This document shows positions 37,036-47,968 of a DNA stretch of 64,000 nucleotides, piece after piece (positions within the stretch are counted from its first letter, which is position 1; the number at the start of each line of letters is the position of its first letter). The stretch comes from Citrobacter sp. RHB25-C09. Lineage in GTDB: Bacteria > Pseudomonadota > Gammaproteobacteria > Enterobacterales > Enterobacteriaceae. The stretch is taken from assembly GCF_013836145.1 (NCBI RefSeq), contig NZ_CP057483.1:372001-436000 (forward strand), read 5' to 3'. The position numbers were made by a program, and so were the translations under genes. The notes under the pieces are model-generated. The model worked only from the letters and a program-made list of their open reading frames with translations. It did not search any database and had not been told where the DNA came from.

Positions 37036-37551
37036 AAAGACGAAGTAGTTGCTAAACTCATGACTGAGTTTAACTACAATTCTGTCATGCAAGTCCCTCG
37101 GGTCGAGAAGATCACCCTGAACATGGGTGTTGGTGAAGCGATCGCTGACAAGAAACTGCTGGATAACGCAGCAGCTGACCTGACAGCAATCTCCGGTCAA
37201 AAGCCGTTGATCACCAAAGCACGCAAATCAGTTGCAGGCTTCAAAATCCGTCAGGGCTATCCGATCGGCTGTAAAGTAACTCTGCGTGGCGAACGCATGT
37301 GGGAGTTCTTTGAGCGCCTGATCACTATTGCTGTTCCACGTATCCGTGACTTCCGTGGCTTGTCCGCTAAGTCTTTCGACGGTCGTGGTAACTACAGCAT
37401 GGGTGTCCGTGAGCAGATCATCTTCCCAGAAATCGACTACGATAAAGTCGACCGCGTTCGTGGTTTGGATATTACCATTACCACTACTGCGAAATCTGAC
37501 GAAGAAGGCCGTGCTCTGCTGGCTGCCTTTGACTTCCCGTTCCGCAAGTAA
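37012..37551 (+). CDS. rplE: 50S ribosomal protein L5
   Basis: 179-residue L5, binds 5S rRNA in the central protuberance. Its initiation region is the S8 operator. Confidence 0.99.
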   Translation: MAKLHDYYKDEVVAKLMTEFNYNSVMQVPRVEKITLNMGVGEAIADKKLLDNAAADLTAISGQKPLITKARKSVAGFKIRQGYPIGCKVTLRGERMWEFFERLITIAVPRIRDFRGLSAKSFDGRGNYSMGVREQIIFPEIDYDKVDRVRGLDITITTTAKSDEEGRALLAAFDFPFRK

Positions 37552-37565
37552 GGTAGGGTTACTGA

Positions 37566-37871
37566 ATGGCTAAGCAATCAATGAAAGCACGCGAAGTAAA
37601 ACGCGTAGCTTTAGCTGATAAATACTTCGCGAAACGCGCTGAACTGAAAGCGATCATCTCTGATGTGAACGCTTCTGACGAAGATCGTTGGAATGCTGTT
37701 CTTAAGCTGCAGTCTCTGCCGCGTGATTCCAGCCCGTCTCGTCAGCGTAACCGCTGCCGTCAAACAGGTCGTCCACATGGTTATGTGGGCAAGTTCGGGT
37801 TGAGCCGTATCAAGCTTCGTGAAGCCGCTATGCGCGGTGAAGTACCAGGCTTGAAAAAGGCTAGCTGGTAA
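37566..37871 (+). CDS. rpsN: 30S ribosomal protein S14
   Basis: 101-residue S14 of the long, cysteine-knuckle-free (C−) type with RQRNRCRQTGRPHG, typical of enterobacteria. Confidence 0.99.
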   Translation: MAKQSMKAREVKRVALADKYFAKRAELKAIISDVNASDEDRWNAVLKLQSLPRDSSPSRQRNRCRQTGRPHGYVGKFGLSRIKLREAAMRGEVPGLKKASW

Positions 37872-37898
37872 TTGTCACCAATTGAATCACGGGAGTAA

Positions 37899-38297
<399 letters not shown>

Positions 38298-38309
38298 TCG
38301 GAGGAAAAA

Positions 38310-38843
38310 ATGTCTCGTGTTGCTAAAGCACCGGTCGTTGTTCCTGCCGGCGTTGATGTAAAAATCAACGGTCAGGTTATTACGATCAAAGGTAAAAACG
38401 GCGAGCTGACTCGTACTCTCAACGATGCTGTTGAAGTTAAACATGCAGATAATGCACTGACCTTCGGTCCGCGTGATGGTTACGTAGACGGTTGGGCTCA
38501 GGCTGGTACCGCGCGTGCCCTGCTGAACTCAATGGTTATCGGTGTTACCGAAGGCTTCACTAAGAAGCTGCAGCTGGTTGGTGTAGGTTATCGTGCAGCG
38601 GTTAAAGGGAATGTTGTAAACCTGTCTTTAGGTTTCTCACACCCAGTTGACCATCAACTGCCGGCAGGGATTACTGCAGAATGTCCGACTCAAACTGAAA
38701 TCGTGCTGAAAGGCGCTGATAAGCAGGTGATCGGTCAGGTTGCGGCAGATCTGCGTGCCTACCGTCGTCCTGAGCCTTATAAAGGCAAGGGTGTTCGTTA
38801 CGCCGACGAAGTCGTGCGTACCAAAGAGGCTAAGAAGAAGTAA
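38310..38843 (+). CDS. rplF: 50S ribosomal protein L6
   Basis: 177-residue L6 with duplicated domains, near the factor-binding site (C-terminal RRPEPYKGKGVRYADE is diagnostic). Confidence 0.99.
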   Translation: MSRVAKAPVVVPAGVDVKINGQVITIKGKNGELTRTLNDAVEVKHADNALTFGPRDGYVDGWAQAGTARALLNSMVIGVTEGFTKKLQLVGVGYRAAVKGNVVNLSLGFSHPVDHQLPAGITAECPTQTEIVLKGADKQVIGQVAADLRAYRRPEPYKGKGVRYADEVVRTKEAKKK

Positions 38844-38852
38844 GGTAACACT

Positions 38853-39206
38853 ATGGATAAGAAATCTGCTCGTATCCGTCGTGCGACCCGCGCACGCCGC
38901 AAGCTCAAAGAGCTGGGCGCAACTCGCCTGGTGGTACATCGTACCCCGCGTCATATTTACGCACAGGTAATTGCACCGAACGGTTCTGAAGTTCTGGTAG
39001 CTGCTTCTACTGTAGAAAAAGCTATCGCTGAACAACTGAAGTACACCGGTAACAAAGACGCGGCCGCAGCTGTGGGTAAAGCTGTCGCTGAACGCGCTCT
39101 GGAAAAAGGCATCAAAGATGTATCCTTTGACCGTTCCGGGTTCCAATATCATGGTCGTGTCCAGGCACTGGCAGATGCTGCCCGTGAAGCTGGCCTTCAG
39201 TTCTAA
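38853..39206 (+). CDS. rplR: 50S ribosomal protein L18
   Basis: 117-residue L18, 5S rRNA-binding protein with a basic N-terminal tail (RIRRATRARRKLKELG). Confidence 0.99.
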   Translation: MDKKSARIRRATRARRKLKELGATRLVVHRTPRHIYAQVIAPNGSEVLVAASTVEKAIAEQLKYTGNKDAAAAVGKAVAERALEKGIKDVSFDRSGFQYHGRVQALADAAREAGLQF

Positions 39207-39211
39207 GGTAG

Positions 39212-39724
<513 letters not shown>

Positions 39725-39727
39725 ACC

Positions 39728-39907
39728 ATGGCAAAGACTATTAAAATTACTCAAACCCGCAGTGCAATCGGACGTCTGCCGAAACACAAGGCAACGCTGC
39801 TTGGCCTGGGTCTGCGTCGTATTGGTCACACCGTAGAGCGCGAGGATACTCCTGCTGTTCGTGGTATGGTCAACGCGGTTTCCTTCATGGTTAAAGTTGA
39901 GGAGTAA
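39728..39907 (+). CDS. rpmD: 50S ribosomal protein L30
   Basis: 59-residue L30 ([20 protein letters not shown] start), lying only 3 nt after the rpsE stop. Ends at TAA 39905–39907, 3 nt before rplO. Confidence 0.98.
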
Positions 39908-39910
39908 GAG

Positions 39911-40345
39911 ATGCGTTTAAATACTCTGTCTCCGGCCGAAGGCTCCAAAAAGGCGGGTAAACGCCTGGGTCGTGGTATCGGTTCTGGCCTCGGTAAAACC
40001 GGTGGTCGTGGTCACAAAGGTCAGAAGTCTCGTTCTGGCGGTGGCGTACGTCGCGGTTTCGAGGGCGGTCAGATGCCTCTGTACCGTCGTCTGCCGAAAT
40101 TCGGCTTCACTTCTCGTAAAGCAGCGATTACAGCCGAAGTTCGTCTGTCTGACCTGGCTAAAGTAGAAGGCGGCGTTGTAGACCTGAACACGCTGAAAGC
40201 AGCAAACATTATCGGTATCCAGATCGAGTTCGCGAAAGTGATCCTGGCTGGTGAAGTCACTACTCCGGTAACTGTTCGTGGCCTGCGTGTTACTAAAGGC
40301 GCTCGTGCTGCTATCGAAGCTGCTGGCGGTAAAATCGAGGAATAA
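39911..40345 (+). CDS. rplO: 50S ribosomal protein L15
   Basis: 144-residue L15, a late assembly protein with a Gly/Arg-rich N-terminal extension ([20 protein letters not shown]). Confidence 0.99.
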
Positions 40346-40352
40346 GTAGCAG

Positions 40353-41684
40353 ATGGCTAAACAACCGGGATTAGATTATCAAAGTGCCAAAGGTGGCTTA
40401 GGCGAGCTGAAACGCAGACTGCTGTTTGTTATCGGTGCGCTGATTGTGTTCCGTATTGGCTCTTTCATTCCGATCCCTGGTATTGATGCCGCTGTACTTG
40501 CCAAACTGCTTGAGCAACAGCGAGGCACCATCATTGAAATGTTTAACATGTTCTCTGGTGGTGCTCTCAGCCGTGCTTCTATCTTTGCTCTGGGTATTAT
40601 GCCGTATATTTCGGCATCAATTATTATCCAGCTGCTGACGGTGGTTCACCCAACGTTGGCAGAAATTAAGAAGGAAGGGGAGTCTGGTCGTCGTAAGATC
40701 AGCCAGTACACCCGCTACGGTACTCTGGTGCTGGCAATATTCCAGTCGATCGGTATTGCTACCGGTCTGCCGAATATGCCTGGGATGCAAGGCCTGGTGA
40801 TGAACCCTGGCTTTGCTTTCTATTTCACCGCTGTTGTAAGTCTGGTCACGGGAACGATGTTCCTGATGTGGTTGGGCGAACAGATTACTGAACGAGGTAT
40901 CGGTAACGGTATCTCAATCATCATCTTCGCCGGTATTGTTGCGGGACTCCCGCCAGCCATTGCCCATACTATCGAGCAAGCGCGTCAAGGCGACCTGCAC
41001 TTCCTCGTGTTGCTGTTGGTTGCAGTATTAGTATTTGCAGTGACGTTCTTTGTTGTATTTGTTGAGCGTGGCCAACGCCGCATTGTGGTAAACTACGCTA
41101 AACGTCAGCAAGGTCGTCGTGTCTATGCTGCACAGAGCACACATTTGCCGCTGAAAGTGAATATGGCCGGGGTAATCCCTGCAATCTTCGCTTCCAGTAT
41201 TATTCTGTTCCCAGCGACCATCGCGTCATGGTTCGGGGGCGGTACTGGTTGGAACTGGCTGACAACAATTTCGCTGTATTTGCAGCCTGGGCAACCACTT
41301 TATGTGTTACTCTATGCGTCTGCGATCATCTTCTTCTGTTTCTTCTACACGGCGTTGGTTTTCAACCCGCGTGAAACAGCAGATAACCTGAAGAAGTCCG
41401 GTGCATTCGTACCAGGAATTCGTCCGGGAGAGCAAACGGCGAAGTATATCGATAAAGTAATGACCCGCCTGACTTTGGTCGGTGCGCTTTACATTACCTT
41501 TATATGCCTGATCCCGGAGTTCATGCGTGATGCAATGAAAGTACCGTTCTACTTCGGTGGAACCTCACTGCTTATCGTTGTTGTCGTGATTATGGACTTT
41601 ATGGCTCAAGTGCAAACTCTGATGATGTCGAGTCAGTACGAGTCTGCATTGAAGAAGGCGAACCTGAAAGGCTACGGCCGTTAA
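40353..41684 (+). CDS. secY: Protein translocase subunit SecY
   Basis: 443-residue channel subunit of the SecYEG translocon, 10 membrane helices. The plug and lateral-gate regions are conserved and it ends …SALKKANLKGYGR. Embedded in spc between rplO and rpmJ, coupling export capacity to ribosome synthesis. Confidence 0.99.
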   Translation: MAKQPGLDYQSAKGGLGELKRRLLFVIGALIVFRIGSFIPIPGIDAAVLAKLLEQQRGTIIEMFNMFSGGALSRASIFALGIMPYISASIIIQLLTVVHPTLAEIKKEGESGRRKISQYTRYGTLVLAIFQSIGIATGLPNMPGMQGLVMNPGFAFYFTAVVSLVTGTMFLMWLGEQITERGIGNGISIIIFAGIVAGLPPAIAHTIEQARQGDLHFLVLLLVAVLVFAVTFFVVFVERGQRRIVVNYAKRQQGRRVYAAQSTHLPLKVNMAGVIPAIFASSIILFPATIASWFGGGTGWNWLTTISLYLQPGQPLYVLLYASAIIFFCFFYTALVFNPRETADNLKKSGAFVPGIRPGEQTAKYIDKVMTRLTLVGALYITFICLIPEFMRDAMKVPFYFGGTSLLIVVVVIMDFMAQVQTLMMSSQYESALKKANLKGYGR

Positions 41685-41831
<147 letters not shown>

Positions 41832-41866
41832 TTTATTCGCATATTTTTCTTGCAAAGTTGGGTTGA

Positions 41867-41894
41867 GCTGGCTAGATTAGCCAGCCAATCTTTT
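41867..41894 (+). terminator. spc operon terminator
   Basis: GCTGGCT (41867–41873) pairs with AGCCAGC (41879–41885), followed by CAATCTTTT. Positioned between rpmJ and the alpha-operon leader. Confidence 0.75.
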
Positions 41895-41995
41895 GTATGT
41901 CTGTACGTTTCCATTTGAGTATCCTGAAAACGGGCTTTTCAGCATGGTGCGTACATATTAAATAGTAGGAGTGCATAGTGGCCCGTATAGCAGGC
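41895..41995 (+). promoter_or_regulatory. Alpha operon leader with S4-binding pseudoknot region
   Basis: The leader before the rpsM GTG start contains CGGGCTTTTCAGCATGGTGC and overlapping complementary stretches. In E. coli the same region folds into the nested pseudoknot bound by S4 (rpsD) to repress rpsM translation. Assignment is by position and similarity; the pairing was not fully worked out. Confidence 0.6.
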
Positions 41996-42334
41996 ATTAA
42001 CATTCCTGATCAAAAACATGCTGTGATCGCATTAACTTCGATCTACGGCATCGGCAAGACCCGTTCCAAAGCCATCCTGGCTGCAGCGGGTATCGCTGAA
42101 GATGTTAAGATCAGTGAGCTGTCTGAAGGACAAATCGACACGCTGCGTGACGAAGTTGCCAAATTTGTCGTTGAAGGTGATCTGCGCCGTGAAATTAGCA
42201 TGAGCATCAAGCGCCTGATGGATCTTGGTTGCTATCGCGGTTTGCGTCATCGTCGTGGTCTCCCGGTACGCGGTCAGCGCACCAAGACCAACGCACGTAC
42301 CCGTAAGGGTCCGCGCAAACCGATCAAGAAATAA
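41978..42334 (+). CDS. rpsM: 30S ribosomal protein S13
   Basis: 118-residue S13 of the 30S head, GTG start preceded by TAGTAGGAGTGC. First gene of the alpha operon. Confidence 0.99.
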   Translation: MARIAGINIPDQKHAVIALTSIYGIGKTRSKAILAAAGIAEDVKISELSEGQIDTLRDEVAKFVVEGDLRREISMSIKRLMDLGCYRGLRHRRGLPVRGQRTKTNARTRKGPRKPIKK

Positions 42335-42347
42335 TCGGGGTGATTGA

Positions 42348-42740
<393 letters not shown>

Positions 42741-42773
42741 CGCTTCGTTTTCCAGGTTTGTTGGAGAAAGAAA

Positions 42774-43394
42774 ATGGCAAGATATTTGGGTCCTAAGCTC
42801 AAGCTGAGCCGTCGTGAGGGCACCGACTTATTCCTTAAGTCTGGCGTTCGCGCGATCGATACCAAGTGTAAAATTGAACAAGCTCCTGGCCAGCACGGTG
42901 CGCGTAAACCGCGTCTGTCTGACTATGGTGTGCAGTTGCGTGAAAAGCAAAAAGTTCGCCGTATCTACGGTGTGCTGGAGCGTCAGTTCCGTAACTACTA
43001 CAAAGAAGCAGCACGTCTGAAAGGCAACACCGGTGAAAACCTGTTGGCTCTGCTGGAAGGTCGTCTGGACAACGTTGTATACCGTATGGGCTTCGGCGCT
43101 ACTCGTGCAGAAGCACGTCAGCTGGTTAGCCACAAAGCTATTATGGTAAACGGTCGTGTTGTTAACATCGCTTCTTATCAGGTGAGTCCGAATGACGTTG
43201 TTAGCATTCGTGAGAAAGCGAAGAAGCAGTCTCGCGTGAAAGCCGCTCTGGAGCTGGCTGAGCAGCGTGAAAAGCCAACCTGGCTGGAAGTTGATGCTGG
43301 CAAGATGGAAGGTACGTACAAGCGTAAGCCTGAGCGTTCTGATCTGTCTGCGGACATTAACGAACACCTGATCGTCGAGCTTTACTCCAAGTAA
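42774..43394 (+). CDS. rpsD: 30S ribosomal protein S4
   Basis: 206-residue S4, 16S assembly initiator, alpha-operon translational repressor and rRNA antitermination factor. The S4 RNA-binding domain lies around residues 95–160. Confidence 0.99.
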
Positions 43395-43419
43395 AGCTTA
43401 GTACCAAAGAGAGGACACA

Positions 43420-44409
43420 ATGCAGGGTTCTGTGACAGAGTTTCTAAAACCGCGCCTGGTAGATATCGAGCAAGTGAGTTCGACGCACGCCAAGGTGACC
43501 CTTGAGCCTTTAGAGCGTGGCTTCGGCCATACTCTGGGTAACGCACTGCGCCGTATTCTGCTCTCATCGATGCCGGGTTGCGCGGTGACCGAGGTTGAGA
43601 TTGATGGTGTACTACATGAGTACAGCACCAAAGAAGGCGTTCAGGAAGATATCCTGGAAATCCTGCTCAACCTGAAAGGGCTGGCGGTGAGAGTTCAGGG
43701 TAAAGATGAAGTTATTCTTACCTTGAATAAATCTGGCATTGGCCCTGTGACTGCAGCCGATATTACCCATGATGGGGATGTCGAAATCGTCAAGCCGCAG
43801 CACGTGATCTGCCACCTGACCGATGAGAACGCGTCTATTAGCATGCGTATCAAAGTTCAGCGCGGTCGTGGTTATGTGCCGGCTTCTACCCGAATTCATT
43901 CGGAAGAAGATGAGCGCCCAATCGGCCGTCTGCTGGTCGACGCATGCTACAGCCCTGTAGAGCGTATTGCCTACAATGTTGAAGCAGCGCGTGTAGAACA
44001 GCGTACCGACCTGGACAAGCTGGTCATCGAAATGGAAACCAACGGCACAATCGATCCTGAAGAGGCGATTCGTCGTGCGGCGACCATCCTGGCAGAACAA
44101 CTGGAAGCTTTTGTTGACTTACGTGATGTACGTCAGCCAGAAGTGAAAGAAGAGAAACCAGAATTCGATCCGATCCTGCTGCGCCCTGTTGACGATCTGG
44201 AATTGACTGTCCGCTCTGCTAACTGCCTTAAAGCAGAAGCTATCCACTATATCGGTGATCTGGTACAGCGTACTGAGGTTGAGCTTCTTAAGACGCCTAA
44301 CCTTGGTAAAAAATCTCTTACTGAGATTAAAGACGTGCTGGCTTCCCGTGGACTGTCTCTGGGCATGCGCCTGGAAAACTGGCCACCGGCAAGCATCGCT
44401 GACGAGTAA
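43420..44409 (+). CDS. rpoA: RNA polymerase alpha subunit
   Basis: 329-residue alpha subunit: N-terminal dimerisation/assembly domain (about 1–235), linker, and C-terminal DNA-binding domain (about 250–329) containing the Arg265-type region ([17 protein letters not shown]) that binds UP elements and contacts CRP. Confidence 0.99.
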
Positions 44410-44449
44410 CCGGATCACAGGTTAAGGTTTTACTGAGAAGGATAAGGTC

Positions 44450-44836
44450 ATGCGCCATCGTAAGAGTGGTCGTCAACTGAACCGCAACAGCAGCCATCGC
44501 CAGGCTATGTTCCGCAACATGGCAGGTTCACTGGTTCGTCATGAGATCATCAAGACGACCCTGCCTAAAGCGAAAGAGCTGCGTCGCGTAGTTGAGCCGC
44601 TGATTACTCTTGCCAAGACTGATAGCGTAGCTAATCGTCGTCTGGCATTCGCCCGCACTCGTGATAACGAGATCGTGGCAAAACTGTTTAACGAACTGGG
44701 CCCGCGTTTCGCGAGTCGTGCAGGTGGTTACACTCGTATTTTGAAGTGTGGCTTCCGTGCTGGTGACAACGCGCCGATGGCTTACATCGAGCTGGTTGAT
44801 CGCTCTGAATCGAAAGCAGAAGCTGCTGCAGAGTAA
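44450..44836 (+). CDS. rplQ: 50S ribosomal protein L17
   Basis: 128-residue L17, one residue longer than the E. coli protein at its Ala/Glu-rich end. Last gene of the alpha operon. Confidence 0.99.
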   Translation: MRHRKSGRQLNRNSSHRQAMFRNMAGSLVRHEIIKTTLPKAKELRRVVEPLITLAKTDSVANRRLAFARTRDNEIVAKLFNELGPRFASRAGGYTRILKCGFRAGDNAPMAYIELVDRSESKAEAAAE

Positions 44837-44850
44837 TCTGTAGTAACGTA

Positions 44851-44877
44851 AAAAAACCCGCTCCGGCGGGTTTTTTT
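44851..44877 (+). terminator. Alpha operon terminator
   Basis: AAAAAACCCGC-TCC-GGCGGGTTTTTTT: a short perfect GC stem with A and T tracts after rplQ. Confidence 0.95.
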
Positions 44878-44942
44878 ATATCCAAAGTACCCCCATTATC
44901 TACACTATCTGTACTCTTTTTGTTCATCCCCTGGAGTCTTCT

Positions 44943-45311
44943 ATGTGGTTACTGGACCAGTGGGCGGAGCGCCATATTATGGACGCACAGACCAAAGGCG
45001 AGTTTGATAATTTGCCCGGTCGCGGCGAGCCTCTCGTTCTGGATGATGATTCTCATATCCCCGCTGAGCTTCGCGCGGGTTATCGTTTATTGAAAAATTC
45101 AGGCTGCCTTCCCCCTGAACTGGAACAGCGAAAGGAGGCCATTCAGTTACAGGATCTCCTGAAAGATATAGATCAGGATGATCCAAAATATCCGGAGATC
45201 GGTCGTCGGTTGTCACTGCTGGAAATGAAACTCCGCCAGGCCGGGTTAAGCACGGAATTTTTACGTGGTGAGTATGCTGAAAAGTTGCTGGGTAAAATGA
45301 GAAATAACTAA
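44943..45311 (+). CDS. yhdN: YhdN, DUF1992 conserved protein
   Basis: 122-residue conserved protein beginning MWLLDQWAERHIMDAQTKGE. The FDNLPGRGEPL motif marks the DUF1992/DnaJ-homolog-subfamily-C type region. Function unknown. Only 10 bp separate it from zntR. Confidence 0.92.
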   Translation: MWLLDQWAERHIMDAQTKGEFDNLPGRGEPLVLDDDSHIPAELRAGYRLLKNSGCLPPELEQRKEAIQLQDLLKDIDQDDPKYPEIGRRLSLLEMKLRQAGLSTEFLRGEYAEKLLGKMRNN

Positions 45312-45321
45312 CGGAGAAAAT

Positions 45322-45747
45322 ATGTATCGCATTGGTGAGCTGGCGAAGCTGGCAGAAGTGACTCCTGATACCATCCGCTACTACGAAAAACAGCAAATGA
45401 TGGAACATGAGGTGCGTACAGAGGGTGGTTTTCGGCTGTATACGGAACAAGATCTTCAGCGCCTGAAATTCATTCGCTACGCGCGTCAGCTTGGGTTTAC
45501 TCTCGACTCGATCCGTGAACTGCTGTCGATCAGAATCGACCCCGAGCACCATACCTGCCAGGAGTCGAAAGGGATCGTGCAGGAGAGGCTTAAAGACGTA
45601 GAGGCAAGGATTGCGGAACTGCAGACGATGCAGCGTTCTTTGCAACGTCTGAATGACGCTTGCTGTGGTTCTGCACATAGCAGCGTTTATTGTTCCATTC
45701 TGGAAGCGCTTGAACAGGGCGCCAGTGGCGTCAAGTCAGGCTGTTGA
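45322..45747 (+). CDS. zntR: Zn(II)-responsive MerR-family regulator ZntR
   Basis: 141-residue activator of the ZntA exporter. N-terminal MerR HTH (RIGELAKLAEVTPDTIRYYE), coiled-coil dimerisation helix, and the metal-binding C-terminus CCGSAHSSVYC with the Cys/His ligands plus a further Cys at the end (KSGC). The target zntA promoter is outside the window. Confidence 0.96.
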   Translation: MYRIGELAKLAEVTPDTIRYYEKQQMMEHEVRTEGGFRLYTEQDLQRLKFIRYARQLGFTLDSIRELLSIRIDPEHHTCQESKGIVQERLKDVEARIAELQTMQRSLQRLNDACCGSAHSSVYCSILEALEQGASGVKSGC

Positions 45748-45804
45748 TTTATTCCATTGGCGGGACTAAACTCGCGCCGTTAAACCACACAAACTGGAGT
45801 TATT

Positions 45805-46023
45805 ATGAGTCGTTATCAGCACACGAAAGGGCAGATAAAAGACAACGCTATCGAGGCGTTATTGCATGACCCGCTGTTCAGACAGCGCATTGAAAAAAAT
45901 AAGAAAGGAAAGGGAAGTTATTTACGCAAAGGTAAACATGGCAACAGAGGTAACTGGGAGGCCAGTGGCAAGAAAGTCATTCACTTTTTTACCACTGGCC
46001 TTCTGCTTTCAACGGTCTCTTAA
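45805..46023 (+). CDS. arfA: Alternative ribosome-rescue factor ArfA
   Basis: 72-residue full-length reading frame for ArfA (MSRYQHTKGQIKDNAIEALL start), which recruits RF2 to ribosomes stalled on nonstop mRNA when tmRNA is limiting. A strong hairpin inside the 3' coding part (45959–46001) is where RNase III/termination truncates the mRNA in E. coli, making ArfA itself a nonstop product degraded via tmRNA. The hydrophobic tail TTGLLLSTVS is beyond the hairpin and not in the active form. The stop overlaps the mscL stop from the other strand by 3 nt. Confidence 0.95.
   Translation: MSRYQHTKGQIKDNAIEALLHDPLFRQRIEKNKKGKGSYLRKGKHGNRGNWEASGKKVIHFFTTGLLLSTVS
45959..46001 (+). promoter_or_regulatory. 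Intragenic hairpin controlling arfA mRNA
   Basis: AGGCCAGTGG (45959–45968) pairs with CCACTGGCCT (45992–46001) with T-rich sequence in the loop. The position within the arfA reading frame equals the E. coli RNase III cleavage/termination hairpin. Confidence 0.85.
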
Positions 46024-46430
46024 GAACGGTTATTTTGTTCTTTTAACAGATCGCGGATTTCAGTCAGCAGGACTTCCTCTTTTGTCGGCGCAGGTGCGGC
46101 CGCTGGCTCTTCTTTCTTACGATTGAGTTTGTTAATTAGCTTAATCGCCATAAAAATAGCGAATGCGACAATCACAAAATCGAAGATATTTTGAATAAAC
46201 ACGCCGTAGTGCATCACGACTGCCGGAATGTCACCCTGCGCTTCACGCAGTGTCACCGCAAACTGTTTGAAATCGATCCCGCCAATTAATAAACCGAGTG
46301 GCGGCATGATGATATCAGCAACTAATGATGAAACAATCTTCCCGAATGCCGCACCAATAATGACACCCACCGCCAGGTCAACAACATTCCCGCGCATCGC
46401 GAATTCGCGAAACTCTTTAATAATACTCAT
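46020..46430 (-). CDS. mscL: Large-conductance mechanosensitive channel MscL
   Basis: 136-residue pentameric channel opened by membrane tension on osmotic downshock. Start MSIIKEFREFAMRGNVVDLA chosen over an upstream ATG 13 codons earlier because it gives the family N-terminal amphipathic helix. Two membrane helices, and the cytoplasmic C-terminal bundle KKEEPAAAPAPTKEEVLLTE. Confidence 0.97.
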   Translation of the reverse strand: MSIIKEFREFAMRGNVVDLAVGVIIGAAFGKIVSSLVADIIMPPLGLLIGGIDFKQFAVTLREAQGDIPAVVMHYGVFIQNIFDFVIVAFAIFMAIKLINKLNRKKEEPAAAPAPTKEEVLLTEIRDLLKEQNNRS

Positions 46431-46540
46431 TTTATTCTCCCTATGCAGCTGATGTAATAAGTTTAACAAATGTTAAGCCAATTGCCATTTAAGTCTCAAT
46501 ATTAATGACGTGAATTAAGCCTTGATAACTCAGGGGATTT

Positions 46541-46567
46541 AGAAGGGTGCTAATTATGCACCCTTCT
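46541..46567 (-). terminator. Hairpin after trkA
   Basis: AGAAGGGTGC-TAATTAT-GCACCCTTCT: a perfect 10-bp stem just 3' of the trkA stop. No good U-tract follows on the minus strand, so it may be an mRNA 3'-end stabiliser more than a terminator. Confidence 0.6.
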
Positions 46568-46570
46568 AAG

Positions 46571-47947
46571 TTAAAGGAAGAAAGGACTTGGCTGGAATAA
46601 ACGTTCAACGTCAGTAATAAACTTTTTGTCCGTCAGGAACATAATGACGTGGTCACCCTGTTCAATACGCAAATTATCATTAGCAATCATCACATCGTTA
46701 CCACGAACGACGGCGCCAATGATTGTACCTGGCGGCAGTTTAATTTCGTCAATAACGCGGCCCACCACGCGTGACGTACTTTCATCACCGTGCGCAACGG
46801 CTTCGATAGCCTCTGCCACACCACGGCGTAATGAGGAGACGCCAACGATATCTGCTTTGCGCACATGGCTGAGCAGAGCGGAAATGGTTGCCTGCTGCGG
46901 TGAAATTGCGATATCGATGACGCTGCCTTGCACCAGATCGACATAGGCGCGGCGCTGAATAAGCACCATGACTTTCTTTGCGCCCATCCGTTTAGCTAAC
47001 ATGGCAGACATAATGTTAGCTTCGTCGTCGTTGGTCACTGCAATAAACAGATCAACCTGATCGATGTGCTCTTCAGCCAGCAACTCCTGATCCGACGCAT
47101 CACCAAAAAATACGATCGTATTTTGCAGTTTTTCCGCCAGTTCAGCAGCGCGCTGTTGATCGCGTTCGATCAATTTCACGCTGTAATCTTTTTCAAGACG
47201 ATGAGCCAGACCCGCTCCGATGTTACCGCCGCCAACCAGCATGATGCGCTTATACGGTTTTTCGAGGCGTTGTAATTCACTCATTACCGCACGAATATGC
47301 TGCGATGCGGCAATAAAGAACACTTCGTCACCCGCTTCCACAATGGTAGAGCCCTGCGGACGAATCGGTCTGTCATGGCGAAAAATCGCGGCCACGCGTG
47401 TATCGATATGTGGCATGTGCTCACGCATGGTGGAAAGTGCGTTACCAATCAACGGGCCGCCATAATAGGCTTTGACGACCGCCAGACTGACCTTGCCTTC
47501 AGCGAAATTCACCACCTGCAATGCGCCCGGATATTCAATAAGACGATAAATACTATCGATGACCAACTGTTCTGGCGCGATCAAGTGATCGATAGGCACG
47601 GCCTCAGTATGAAACAATTTGTCTGCATCACGGACATAGTCGGGAGAACGAATACGGGCGATACGGTTCGGCGTATTGAATAACGAGAAGGCAACCTGAC
47701 AGGCCACCATATTCGTTTCATCTGAACTGGTCACGGCAACTAACATATCAGCGTCATCCGCGCCGGCTTCGCGCAAAACGCGAGGGTGAGAACCGTGCCC
47801 CTGAACGACACGCAAATCGAATTTGTCCTGCAGGCTGCGCAGACGTTCACCATTGGTATCAACCACGGTGATATCGTTGTTTTCGCCGACCAGGTTCTCT
47901 GCCAGCGTTCCACCGACCTGACCTGCGCCCAGAATGATTATTTTCAT
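46571..47947 (-). CDS. trkA: Trk K+ uptake regulatory subunit TrkA
   Basis: 458-residue peripheral membrane protein gating TrkH/TrkG. Two tandem RCK units, each with an NAD(H)-binding Rossmann fold (ILGAGQVGGTLAENL near residue 4 and LVGGGNIGAGLAHRL near residue 235) and a TrkA-C domain. Downstream of rsmB in the def-fmt-rsmB-trkA order known in E. coli. Confidence 0.98.
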   Translation of the reverse strand: MKIIILGAGQVGGTLAENLVGENNDITVVDTNGERLRSLQDKFDLRVVQGHGSHPRVLREAGADDADMLVAVTSSDETNMVACQVAFSLFNTPNRIARIRSPDYVRDADKLFHTEAVPIDHLIAPEQLVIDSIYRLIEYPGALQVVNFAEGKVSLAVVKAYYGGPLIGNALSTMREHMPHIDTRVAAIFRHDRPIRPQGSTIVEAGDEVFFIAASQHIRAVMSELQRLEKPYKRIMLVGGGNIGAGLAHRLEKDYSVKLIERDQQRAAELAEKLQNTIVFFGDASDQELLAEEHIDQVDLFIAVTNDDEANIMSAMLAKRMGAKKVMVLIQRRAYVDLVQGSVIDIAISPQQATISALLSHVRKADIVGVSSLRRGVAEAIEAVAHGDESTSRVVGRVIDEIKLPPGTIIGAVVRGNDVMIANDNLRIEQGDHVIMFLTDKKFITDVERLFQPSPFFL

Positions 47948-47968
47948 CAGTCGTGACCCGTTATCTCA

